Of a stretch of DNA of 9,789 nt, positions 1-6,703 are shown piece after piece. Source of the DNA: an uncultured Oscillospiraceae bacterium (lineage in GTDB: Bacteria > Bacillota > Clostridia > Oscillospirales > Acutalibacteraceae). Below the pieces are notes generated by a model. It ran no database searches and was not told the origin of the DNA. It saw nothing but the letters and a program-made list of their open reading frames with translations. The translations under genes and the position numbers were made by a program. Location: assembly GCA_902478455.1 (NCBI GenBank), contig CABSLJ010000087.1:1-9789 (forward strand), in the 5' to 3' direction. Numbering within the stretch: the first letter of the stretch is position 1; the number at the start of each line of letters is the position of its first letter.

Positions 1-1824
1 AAGCCGAGGAACTCCCGCAAGGAAACCGAGGCCGAGCGGCTGCGCCGCATCGCGCTGGAACGCAAGGCCAAGCCCATCACCGTGTCCATCCCGGATGAGA
101 TCACCGTCGGCGAGTTGGCGCTGCGTCTGAAGGCCACCGCCGCCGAGGTCATCAAAAAGCTCATGCTCATGGGCGTGATGGCCACGGTCAACGACGCCGT
201 CGATTTCGACACCGCCTCCCTTGTCGCCATGGAATTCCACGCCAAGGTGGAAAAAGAGGTGGTCGTCACCCTCGAGGAGCGCATCATAGACGACAGCGAG
301 GACGAGGACGACAATCTCGTTTCCCGCGCCCCCGTCGTCGTGGTCATGGGCCACGTCGACCACGGCAAGACCTCCCTGCTCGACGCCATCCGCCACGCCA
401 ACGTCACGGCGGGCGAGGCCGGCGGCATCACCCAGCACATCGGCGCTTACCGCGTGAACATCGGAGACAGGGAGATCACCTTCCTCGACACCCCCGGCCA
501 TGAGGCCTTTACCACCATGCGCGCCCGCGGCGCGCAGGTGACCGACATCGCCATCCTCGTGGTCGCCGCCGACGACGGCATCATGCCCCAGACGGTGGAG
601 GCCATCAACCACGCCAAGGCGGCCGGCGTTTCGGTCATCGTGGCCATCAACAAGATGGATAAGGAGGCCGCCAATCCCGACCGCGTCAAGCAGCAGCTGA
701 CCGAATATGAACTCGTGCCCGAGGAATGGGGCGGAGACACTCCCTGCATTCCTGTATCGGCCGTCACCAAGCAAGGACTTGACGACCTGCTCGAGATGGT
801 CGTCCTTGTGGCCGACATGAAGGAACTCAAGGCCAATCCCGACCGCGCCGCCAAGGGCACCGTGATCGAGGCCCGGCTCGACAAGGGCCGCGGACCCATC
901 GCGACCGTGCTGGTGCAGAATGGAACGCTCCATATTGGGGATATTATTGTTGCGGGCACCAGCGTGGGCCGCGTGCGCGCCATGATGAACGACCGCGGCG
1001 AGCGCGTGAGCGAGGCCGGTCCTTCCATCCCCGTGGAAATCACCGGCCTGGACGACGTCCCGCAGGGCGGCGACGTATTCAACGCCGTTTCGGATGAACG
1101 TCTGGCGCGCGAGCTGGTGGAACAGCGCCGCACGGCCCAGAAGGAAGAAATTTTCAACGCCCAGACCAAGGTCACGCTCGACAATCTCTTCGACCAGATG
1201 CAATTGGGCGAGGTCAAGGAGCTCAAAATCATCGTCAAGGCAGACGTTCAGGGCTCGGTGGAGGCGGTGCGCCAGTCGCTGCAGAAGCTTTCCAACGACG
1301 AGGTGCGCGTCAACGTCATTCACGGCGCCGTCGGCGCCGTCAGCGAGTCGGACGTCATGCTCGCCAACGCCTCCAACGCCATCATCGTCGGCTTCAACGT
1401 CCGGCCCGACCCGGTCGCGGCCGCGAACGCCGAGCGCGACGGCGTGGATATGCGCCTGTACCGCGTCATTTACGACTGCATCGAGGAGATTGAGTCGGCC
1501 ATGAAGGGCATGCTCGCGCCCAAGTTCCGCGAGAAGCAGCTCGGCCGCGCCGAGTGCCGCCAGGTCTACCGCATCTCGAACGTGGGCGTGGTCGCCGGCT
1601 GCTACGTCGTCGACGGCAAAATCATGAGAAACGCCCAAATCCGCGTCGTGCGCGACGGCATCGTCGTCGCTGAGGACAAGATCGATTCCCTGCGCCGCTT
1701 CAAGGACGACGTCAAGGAGGTCGCCCAAGGCTACGAGTGTGGCATCGGCCTTGAGCGCTTCGGCGACATCAAGGAGGGCGACATCCTCGAGGCCTTCATC
1801 ATGGAGGAATACCGCGAGGACTGA
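1..1824 (+). CDS. infB: Translation initiation factor IF-2, 5'-truncated
   Basis: Cytoplasmic GTPase that brings fMet-tRNA to the 30S subunit and promotes subunit joining. The reading frame is open from base 1, so the gene starts upstream; 607 codons are visible and end in TGA. Order seen: a basic linker (codons 1-27); the IF2 N2-type domain (from about codon 34, ITVGELALRLKAT); the G domain with P-loop GHVDHGKT (codons 117-124), switch I GGITQHIG, G3 DTPGHE, G4 NKMD and a SAV G5 motif; then the beta-barrel and C-terminal fMet-tRNA binding domains, ending EAFIMEEYRED. All GTPase motifs are intact. The GTG at 82 is only the first start-like codon in the window and falls inside the protein. The missing N-terminal part is the variable region of the family. 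rbfA follows after 135 bases. Confidence 0.97.
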   Translation, partial: KPRNSRKETEAERLRRIALERKAKPITVSIPDEITVGELALRLKATAAEVIKKLMLMGVMATVNDAVDFDTASLVAMEFHAKVEKEVVVTLEERIIDDSEDEDDNLVSRAPVVVVMGHVDHGKTSLLDAIRHANVTAGEAGGITQHIGAYRVNIGDREITFLDTPGHEAFTTMRARGAQVTDIAILVVAADDGIMPQTVEAINHAKAAGVSVIVAINKMDKEAANPDRVKQQLTEYELVPEEWGGDTPCIPVSAVTKQGLDDLLEMVVLVADMKELKANPDRAAKGTVIEARLDKGRGPIATVLVQNGTLHIGDIIVAGTSVGRVRAMMNDRGERVSEAGPSIPVEITGLDDVPQGGDVFNAVSDERLARELVEQRRTAQKEEIFNAQTKVTLDNLFDQMQLGEVKELKIIVKADVQGSVEAVRQSLQKLSNDEVRVNVIHGAVGAVSESDVMLANASNAIIVGFNVRPDPVAAANAERDGVDMRLYRVIYDCIEEIESAMKGMLAPKFREKQLGRAECRQVYRISNVGVVAGCYVVDGKIMRNAQIRVVRDGIVVAEDKIDSLRRFKDDVKEVAQGYECGIGLERFGDIKEGDILEAFIMEEYRED

Positions 1825-1863
1825 GCGTCCGCGCGCAATCAGCACAATTGAAGGAACAACGTG

Positions 1864-1888
1864 AAAAAAGGCGGTCTCCGCCTTTTTT
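1864..1888 (+). terminator. Intrinsic terminator or attenuator between infB and rbfA
   Basis: A perfect 11-base inverted repeat with a 3-base loop: six A then GGCGG, loop TCT, then CCGCC and six T. The GC core is 1870-1874 with 1878-1882, and the T run is 1883-1888. The A run opposite the T run means it could also act on the minus strand. It begins 39 bases after the infB stop and ends 71 bases before the rbfA start. I see no convincing promoter between it and rbfA, so it more probably lowers readthrough into rbfA than ends the operon completely. Confidence 0.75.
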
Positions 1889-1959
1889 CTGAACATGCGG
1901 AAAACGCCGCACGCACGGCCGACTTGGACGGCGCGGCGGCCTTCCGGGAGGAAAAGAAC

Positions 1960-2316
1960 ATGGCAGGCCACAGATTAGACAGAACCACAGAGGACATCCG
2001 GCGGGAAATCTCCGCCATCCTGCGCGAGCTCAAGGACCCCCGCGTGCAGGGGCTTGTGAGCGTTGTGCGGGTGGAGGTCACCAACGACCTCTCTTACTGC
2101 AAGGTGTACGTAAGCTCCATGGAGGGGCTCGAGCAGGCCAAAACGGCCGCGGCCGGACTCAAATCGGCCGGCGGCTTTATCCGCCGGGAGCTGGCGAACC
2201 GCCTGCGGCTGCGGCACGTGCCCGCGCTGCTGTTCCAGGCGACCGATTCCATCGAATACAGCGCCAACATCTCACGGATGCTGGGCGAGTTAAAGGGTGA
2301 GGAAGATGAAAATTAG
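1960..2316 (+). CDS. rbfA: Ribosome-binding factor A
   Basis: Small KH-fold protein that binds the 30S subunit during late 16S rRNA maturation. The 118-residue length is normal for the family. It begins MAGHRLDRTTEDIRREIS and carries the family pattern of an N-terminal helix, then DPRVQGLVSVVRVEVTNDLS, a YCKVYVSS strand, the GFIRRELANRLRLRHVP helix and strand, and DSIEYSANISRML. I chose ATG 1960 because GGGAGGA (1946-1952) lies 7 bases upstream and the protein starts as the family does. A GTG at 1861 in the same frame would add 33 residues translated through the terminator hairpin, which look unlike protein sequence. The stop codon lies inside the start of the next gene. Confidence 0.95.
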   Translation: MAGHRLDRTTEDIRREISAILRELKDPRVQGLVSVVRVEVTNDLSYCKVYVSSMEGLEQAKTAAAGLKSAGGFIRRELANRLRLRHVPALLFQATDSIEYSANISRMLGELKGEEDEN

Positions 2317-3262
2317 CCTGAAGGAAGCCGCCGGCCGGCTGCGGGAGATGGAGGATGTTTACATTCTCTCCCACCAGTATCCGGACGGGGATACCCTCGG
2401 CTCGGCCTCGGCCCTCTGCCGCGCACTGCGGGCGATGGGAAAGCGGGCGCAGACCTTTTGCAGCGATAAAATCCCCCACAAGTACGACTTCCTGTTCGAA
2501 GGACTGGAAACCCAGTCCTTCGAGCCGCGCTGTATTGTCAGCGTGGACATCGCCGATGAGCAGCTTTTGGGAGAAAAGCTTTCCTCCTATGCCGGGAAAA
2601 TCGATCTGTGCATCGACCATCACGGCTCCAATACCGGCTACGCCGCCGATCACTGCGTCTGCCCGGACGCCGCCGCCACGACCGAGATGATCTATGATCT
2701 CATCCTGCTTCTGGGGGTGGAGCTGGACACCGCGATGGCCACCTGCATCTACACCGGCATCTCCACCGACACCGGCTGCTTCAAATACACCAACGCCACG
2801 CCCAGAACCTACCGCATCGCAGCCGAGATGATGGAAAAGGGCATTGACGCCGCCCGGATTAACCGCCTGATGTTCGACACCAAGTCCCGCGCCCGCCTGG
2901 AGATTGAGCGCAGAGTGCTCGACACGATGGATTTCTACCTGGAGGACGCCTGCGCCATTATCTACGTCACCAAAAAGATGGTGGCTGAATCGGGCGCGGG
3001 GGAGGACGATATGGACGGCCTCGCCGCCATGCCCCGCCAGGTGGAGGGGGTCAGCGTGGGCATCACCCTGCGCGAAAAGAAGGACGGGGCGTTTAAAGTG
3101 TCGGTCCGCACAACGCGGGAAATCGATGCTTCGCGCGTCTGCGCCCGCTTTGGAGGAGGCGGCCACCCCGCCGCGGCCGGATGCGTGCTGACGGGGGATA
3201 TCGCTTCCATCAAGGCGCGGCTGGTGCAGGCGGTCGCCGAGGAAATGGGAAAACGCCCATGA
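2306..3262 (+). CDS. nrnA: DHH/DHHA1 phosphoesterase, NrnA type (nanoRNase / pAp phosphatase)
   Basis: Members of this family degrade 2-5 nt RNAs and dephosphorylate 3'-phosphoadenosine 5'-phosphate using two metal ions. The 318-residue protein has the DHH domain first: HQYPDGDTLGS (residues 23-33), SVDIAD, the signature DHH (104-106) and GISTDTGCF with Asp155. The DHHA1 substrate-binding domain follows, with GGGGHPAAAG starting at 283. All metal ligands I can identify are present. ATG 2306 gives a normal N-terminus; GTG 2297 would add three residues and cannot be excluded. The start overlaps the rbfA stop by 11 bases and the stop overlaps truB as ATGA, which argues for coupled translation. 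The exact substrate preference cannot be read from sequence. A DHH phosphoesterase between rbfA and truB is common in Clostridia. Confidence 0.9.
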   Translation: MKISLKEAAGRLREMEDVYILSHQYPDGDTLGSASALCRALRAMGKRAQTFCSDKIPHKYDFLFEGLETQSFEPRCIVSVDIADEQLLGEKLSSYAGKIDLCIDHHGSNTGYAADHCVCPDAAATTEMIYDLILLLGVELDTAMATCIYTGISTDTGCFKYTNATPRTYRIAAEMMEKGIDAARINRLMFDTKSRARLEIERRVLDTMDFYLEDACAIIYVTKKMVAESGAGEDDMDGLAAMPRQVEGVSVGITLREKKDGAFKVSVRTTREIDASRVCARFGGGGHPAAAGCVLTGDIASIKARLVQAVAEEMGKRP

Positions 3263-4170
3263 ACGGCGTGCTCGTGCTCGACAAGCCGGCGGACTTCACC
3301 TCCTTTGACGTAGTGGCCGTCGCCCGCCGTCTGTGTAAACAGAAAAAGATAGGACATACCGGCACGCTCGACCCCATGGCCACGGGCGTGCTGCCCCTGC
3401 TTTTGGGTTCGGCTACGCGGGCGCAGCCCTTTTTGCCCGAGACGGACAAGGAATACCTGGCTGAATTCCAGCTCGGCGTCACCACCGACACGCAGGATAT
3501 CACCGGGCGTGTGCTCTCTCGCCGCTCCTTCCGCGGGACGCGGGAAGAGGTGCTTTTGCGTCTGGCTCCCTTCCGCGGGGAGATTTTGCAGGTTCCCCCC
3601 ATGTATTCGGCCGTGCAGAAGGACGGTGTAAGGCTTTATGACCTCGCGCGCAAGGGAATTACCATTGATCGAGAGGCGCGCCCGGTAACCATACATACCT
3701 TGGAGCTGCTTTCCTATGACGAGCAAACGGCGTGCGGCGCTCTGCGCGTCCGCTGCTCCAAGGGAACCTATATCCGCACGCTGTGCGAGGACATCGGCAA
3801 CGCCCTCGGCTGCGGGGGAACCCTCCTTTCCCTGCGGCGCACGGCCGCCTGCGGCTACACGCTGGACGACTGCATCCCCCTGGAGGAGGCGCGTCGGCTG
3901 GCCGAAGCGGGGCGGCTCGCCGAAAGGGTCCGCCCTGTGGATGGGATTTTCGGCCATCTGCCCGCCGTCACGGTGAGCGAACGCCAGGCGGTGCGCTTTT
4001 CAAACGGCGGCGGCCTGGACCTCGGGCGGGTCACGCTGCCCGGCACGGCGGGGGAGGACGGCTCTCTCCGGGTCTATGGACCGGAAGGGCGTTTTCTAGG
4101 CCTTGGGAAGACGGACGCCGCCCAGGGGGAACTCTCGGTCGTCCGGTTATTCGGCGGCGGAGAATCCTGA
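3259..4170 (+). CDS. truB: tRNA pseudouridine(55) synthase
   Basis: Converts U55 to pseudouridine in the T-loop of tRNAs. The 303-residue product is of normal length. It opens GVLVLDKPADFTSFDVV and has motif II GHTGTLDPMATGVLP with the catalytic Asp at residue 38, then KEYLAEFQLGVTTDTQDITG, PPMYSAVQKDGVRLYDLAR and CSKGTYIRTLCEDIG. A diverged C-terminal PUA-like part with GRFLGLG follows. The start is set by the ATGA overlap (3259-3262) with nrnA. No close Shine-Dalgarno is visible directly before it, so translation is probably coupled to nrnA. Confidence 0.96.
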   Translation: MNGVLVLDKPADFTSFDVVAVARRLCKQKKIGHTGTLDPMATGVLPLLLGSATRAQPFLPETDKEYLAEFQLGVTTDTQDITGRVLSRRSFRGTREEVLLRLAPFRGEILQVPPMYSAVQKDGVRLYDLARKGITIDREARPVTIHTLELLSYDEQTACGALRVRCSKGTYIRTLCEDIGNALGCGGTLLSLRRTAACGYTLDDCIPLEEARRLAEAGRLAERVRPVDGIFGHLPAVTVSERQAVRFSNGGGLDLGRVTLPGTAGEDGSLRVYGPEGRFLGLGKTDAAQGELSVVRLFGGGES

Positions 4171-4198
4171 ACAAATGATGAGAGGAAGGCCTCTTTGC

Positions 4199-5122
4199 AT
4201 GCGCATCTATGAAAGCATCACGCCGGTCGAACGGGATACGTCGGTGGCGCTCGGCTTTTTCGACGGTCTCCACCGCGGGCACGCCGCCGTTCTGCTGGCG
4301 GCGGTCGAGGGACGGCGGAAGGGACTTGTCCCCGCCGTCTTTACCTTCTCAGCCAGCCCGCAGCGGGAGCTCTGCGGACGGGGCGCGCCCCGTCTGATGA
4401 CCGTCTCACAAAAGGAGCGCGCGCTGGGAGCGTTCGGCTTTGAGCTGCTCTACCGGGTGGATTTTTCCGCCCTGATGGAGATGGAGGCCGACGCGTTTGT
4501 CCGCGAGGTCCTCGCCGGGGCGTTCCGCGCCCGGCGGGTGTGCTGCGGCTTCAACTACCGCTTCGGCAAAGGCGGCTCGGCCGGCTGCGCCGAGCTTTCC
4601 CGCCTGTGCGCCCCCTATGGAATCGAGGTGTGCGCTCTGCCGCCCGTGCTCGAGGAGGGCGCGCCCATCAGCTCCACCCGCATCCGCGCGCTGCTGGAAG
4701 AGGGAAGGGTGGAAGAGGCGGAAAGGATGCTCGGCAGGCCCTTCGGCTTTGATTTTACCGTCGTCCACGGCAGGAGAATCGGCCGCCTCATGGGAACGCC
4801 GACGCTCAATCAGCCCTTTCCGGAGGATTTTGTGCTGCCGAGGTTCGGCGTGTACGCTTCCCGGGTGGAATGGGAGGGGAAGTCCTATGTGGGCGTGACC
4901 AATGTGGGGGTCAAGCCCACCGTCGGGGCCGACGCCCCCCTTGCCGAAACCTGGATGCCTGATTACCGGGGAGAGGAACTCTACGGCTGCGCCGTGCAGA
5001 CCGAGCTGCTCCGCTACCTGCGCCCGGAAACCAAATTTGAAGATCTGGACGCCCTGCGCGCCGCCATTCTGGCCGACGGCAGGCGGGCAAAAGAGCTGGC
5101 TGCGGAGAGAGACGGAAGGTAG
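4199..5122 (+). CDS. ribF: Bifunctional riboflavin kinase / FAD synthetase
   Basis: Makes FMN from riboflavin and then FAD. The 307-residue protein has an N-terminal nucleotidyltransferase domain with GFFDGLHRGH (HxGH at residues 25-28), GFNYRFGKGG and ISSTRIRALLEEG. The C-terminal flavokinase domain has GRLMGTPTLN (195-204), FGVYASRVEW, GVTNVGVKPTVG and ETWMPDYRGEELYG with the probable catalytic Glu at 250. PTLN replaces the more usual PTAN and Trp stands where many homologues have His after the Glu; I believe such variants occur in Clostridia. ATG 4199 is preceded by GAGGAAGG (4182-4189) at 9 bases. ATGs at 4175 and 4178 are in frame but give an atypical N-terminus. It starts 28 bases after truB, the last gene before the terminator at 5246. 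Confidence 0.95.
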   Translation: MRIYESITPVERDTSVALGFFDGLHRGHAAVLLAAVEGRRKGLVPAVFTFSASPQRELCGRGAPRLMTVSQKERALGAFGFELLYRVDFSALMEMEADAFVREVLAGAFRARRVCCGFNYRFGKGGSAGCAELSRLCAPYGIEVCALPPVLEEGAPISSTRIRALLEEGRVEEAERMLGRPFGFDFTVVHGRRIGRLMGTPTLNQPFPEDFVLPRFGVYASRVEWEGKSYVGVTNVGVKPTVGADAPLAETWMPDYRGEELYGCAVQTELLRYLRPETKFEDLDALRAAILADGRRAKELAAERDGR

Positions 5123-5168
5123 GAGAAAGCGGCTTTCTTCTTCCCGGCCGCCGCATTCTGAGGCGGAC

Positions 5169-5224
5169 CGACCGCTTGGATTCCGCGCGGTCGCCCGGCT
5201 TATGGCAAAACCATGGAAAGCCGG
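5169..5224 (+). other. Two adjacent hairpins downstream of ribF
   Basis: Hairpin 1: CGACCGC (5169-5175) pairs perfectly with GCGGTCG (5187-5193) around an 11-base loop. Hairpin 2: CCGGCTT (5195-5201) pairs with AAGCCGG (5218-5224), then ATGG (5202-5205) with CCAT (5211-5214), leaving a GGA bulge and a CAAAA loop. They are separated by one base and have no T run, so they are not terminators by themselves. With the terminator that follows, they make a structured 3' end for the ribF transcript or a small RNA. No protein-coding potential is evident in 5123-5245. Confidence 0.55.
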
Positions 5225-5245
5225 TATCTGCTAATATAAATCAAC

Positions 5246-5294
5246 AACATCCTGTTTGCACCGAGAGAACCCGGTGCGAGCGGGATGTTTTTTT
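5246..5294 (+). terminator. Intrinsic terminator after ribF
   Basis: An 18-pair stem: 5246-5263 (AACATCC through GCACCG) pairs with 5272-5289 (CGGTGC through GGATGTT). It contains three G-T wobbles and has an 8-base loop. A run of seven T (5288-5294) overlaps its foot. It separates the translation operon from the accessory genes. Confidence 0.85.
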
Positions 5295-5326
5295 GTTGCG
5301 CGCCATTCTATTGTCTTCGACGCATG

Positions 5327-5387
5327 GACCACAAAGGAAAGTCTGACCGTTTGTGAGTATATTCCGCTTGTTGTTGTTTTTGTGGTC
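5327..5387 (+). repeat. Inverted repeat flanking and overlapping the promoter -35 region
   Basis: GACCACAAA (5327-5335) is exactly repeated in inverse orientation as TTTGTGGTC (5379-5387), with 43 bases between the arms. The right arm begins on the last base of the -35 element and fills part of the spacer of the promoter for the first zinc-ribbon gene. It could be an operator or half of a looped structure, or it could be chance. The bases 5295-5373 hold no other feature that I can support. Confidence 0.35.
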
Positions 5388-5402
5388 TGAAAATGCTACA
5401 AT
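5374..5402 (+). promoter_or_regulatory. Sigma-A type promoter of the first zinc-ribbon gene
   Basis: A -35 element TTGTTT (5374-5379), a 17-base spacer and a -10 element TACAAT (5397-5402), with an extended TG at 5394-5395. Transcription would start near 5409, giving a leader of about 20 bases before the GTG start. The block ATGCTACAAT recurs exactly in the promoter of the second paralog. Confidence 0.75.
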
Positions 5403-5428
5403 GTACCCAAAAGGGAGGAGGAATCCAG

Positions 5429-6640
5429 GTGTTTTGTCATCATTGCGGACAGGAGATCGACGACCGCAGCCTCTATTGCAACTACTGCGGCAGGAATCAG
5501 GATGAGCAGACCGACCCCGCGGCAAAGACGGCGTCCGGCAGGACCGGTCAGAGGAAACGGCTGATCTGGTGGCTTTCCGGCGCCGCCTTGCTGGTGATCG
5601 CTGCAGCCGCCGTCCTGCTTTTTGCCGGTTACCGCCCTCCGCTGGAGCGGTTTGAAGAGGCCGTCGCGCAGGAGGACAGCGTCACCGCCCGCTATATCTA
5701 CCAGCAGGAGATCGAGCCCGACGAGGGGCAGCGGCAGAAGGCGGAGGATTTCGTCAAGGCGCGCGCGGAGGAACTGAAAGAAAGCTACAGCGGCCCGGAC
5801 GACTATGAGGCGATTCGCGCCTCCTTCCGGACATTGGAGGAGCTGGGCCTCGCTGAAAAGGAGGTCTCGGCGGCGCTTGAAGCGGTGGAGGAAACCAAGC
5901 GGGTCACGGAGCTGTTTGAAAACGCCGAGCGCTGTGTGAAAAAGGAGCTGTTCACCGAAGCGATGCAGTACCTGGACCGGGTTTCTGCGTCCAGCGACCG
6001 GCACGGCGAGGCGCAGAAGAGGATTGAGGAGATCAAGCCGCTGTATTACGCGCAGAAAGTCGCAGAACTGGATGCGCTGATGGATGAGGGCTCTTACGAT
6101 AAGGCGCAAAGCATGCTGGAAAGTCTGACCCGAAACGGCTACCCGCTGCCCGAGGGCTACGAATTTGACACACCGGAAAGGCTTGCCTGGGAGGCGACAG
6201 CGGATTTCCGCCGGAGCAAGTTGGCGGAGCTGAAGGATGAATGCATGGTGACCGCGGAGGAAATCCGTTTTCTCCAGCCGGAGGACACCAACGATATCTA
6301 CGCGGAAATTATTTTCCGCAACAATACGGACAAAATTATCCGGGGCTTTAGCTTTACCTATTGGGTTACATCGATTGACGGCTATATGATCCCCAGCGAG
6401 ACCGCAGGGGTCACCCAGCTTCGGGTCAACGAGCCGGTTTACCCGGGAGAGACCTTTGGAGAGGGCAGGTATTGGGAGATTATGCCGGCCGATGTCTGTG
6501 GAGAGATCACCGGGGGAGAGGTCTGCGTCGACTGGGTCAATTTTTACGATGCGAACGGAAATCCGGGATCTTCCCGGGAAGACCCCTATTTCAAGTATTG
6601 GAACGAAGAAAACTACGGCAGGATGAGAGGCTGGGCTTAA
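5429..6640 (+). CDS. Zinc-ribbon single-pass membrane protein, tandem paralog 1
   Basis: Function unknown; 403 residues. The N-terminus is a zinc ribbon with Cys 3, 6, 17 and 20 (CxxC...CxxC). A polar linker and a basic QRKR stop precede one hydrophobic segment (about 45-67). By the positive-inside rule the ribbon is cytoplasmic and the remainder outside. Residues 70-270 are charged and helical-looking. From about 274 there is a probably beta-rich domain with FRNN (296-299), GFSFTYW, PGETFGEGRYW and a conserved EVCV stretch. The architecture resembles zinc-ribbon/TM proteins such as B. subtilis YvbJ or staphylococcal TcaA, though I do not claim homology outside the ribbon. GTG 5429 is chosen because GGAGGAGG (5414-5421) lies 7 bases upstream and the paralog starts at the same residue; ATG 5393 overlaps the promoter. 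Confidence 0.85.
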   Translation: MFCHHCGQEIDDRSLYCNYCGRNQDEQTDPAAKTASGRTGQRKRLIWWLSGAALLVIAAAAVLLFAGYRPPLERFEEAVAQEDSVTARYIYQQEIEPDEGQRQKAEDFVKARAEELKESYSGPDDYEAIRASFRTLEELGLAEKEVSAALEAVEETKRVTELFENAERCVKKELFTEAMQYLDRVSASSDRHGEAQKRIEEIKPLYYAQKVAELDALMDEGSYDKAQSMLESLTRNGYPLPEGYEFDTPERLAWEATADFRRSKLAELKDECMVTAEEIRFLQPEDTNDIYAEIIFRNNTDKIIRGFSFTYWVTSIDGYMIPSETAGVTQLRVNEPVYPGETFGEGRYWEIMPADVCGEITGGEVCVDWVNFYDANGNPGSSREDPYFKYWNEENYGRMRGWA

Positions 6641-6649
6641 GGACCCGGG

Positions 6650-6678
6650 TTGTCTAATTCTTTTCTCCATGCTACAAT
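6650..6678 (+). promoter_or_regulatory. Sigma-A type promoter of the second zinc-ribbon gene
   Basis: TTGTCT (6650-6655), a 17-base spacer and TACAAT (6673-6678) with an extended TG at 6670-6671. It starts 10 bases after the stop of paralog 1, with no terminator between. The second gene may therefore be read both from here and by readthrough. The predicted start of transcription, near 6685, leaves a leader of about 19 bases. Confidence 0.75.
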
Positions 6679-6703
6679 CAAAGCGAAAGAGAGGTGCGTG
6701 TAC

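Noticed and set aside
447..1238. A minus-strand open frame inside infB
   Set aside because: It is rich in Ser, Arg and Thr, has no motif, and is antisense to the intact IF2 GTPase domain.
1861..1959. An upstream GTG start that would lengthen RbfA by 33 residues
   Set aside because: The extension is translated from the terminator hairpin and GC-rich spacer, while ATG 1960 has a good ribosome binding site and gives the usual N-terminus.
2177..3957. Two long minus-strand open frames over rbfA, nrnA and truB
   Set aside because: They overlap each other's strand region and three well-supported + strand genes, and show no domain of their own.
5393..5428. An ATG start for zinc-ribbon paralog 1 at 5393
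   Set aside because: It overlaps the TGCTACAAT promoter element and lies upstream of the expected transcript start. The GTG at 5429 matches the start of the paralog.
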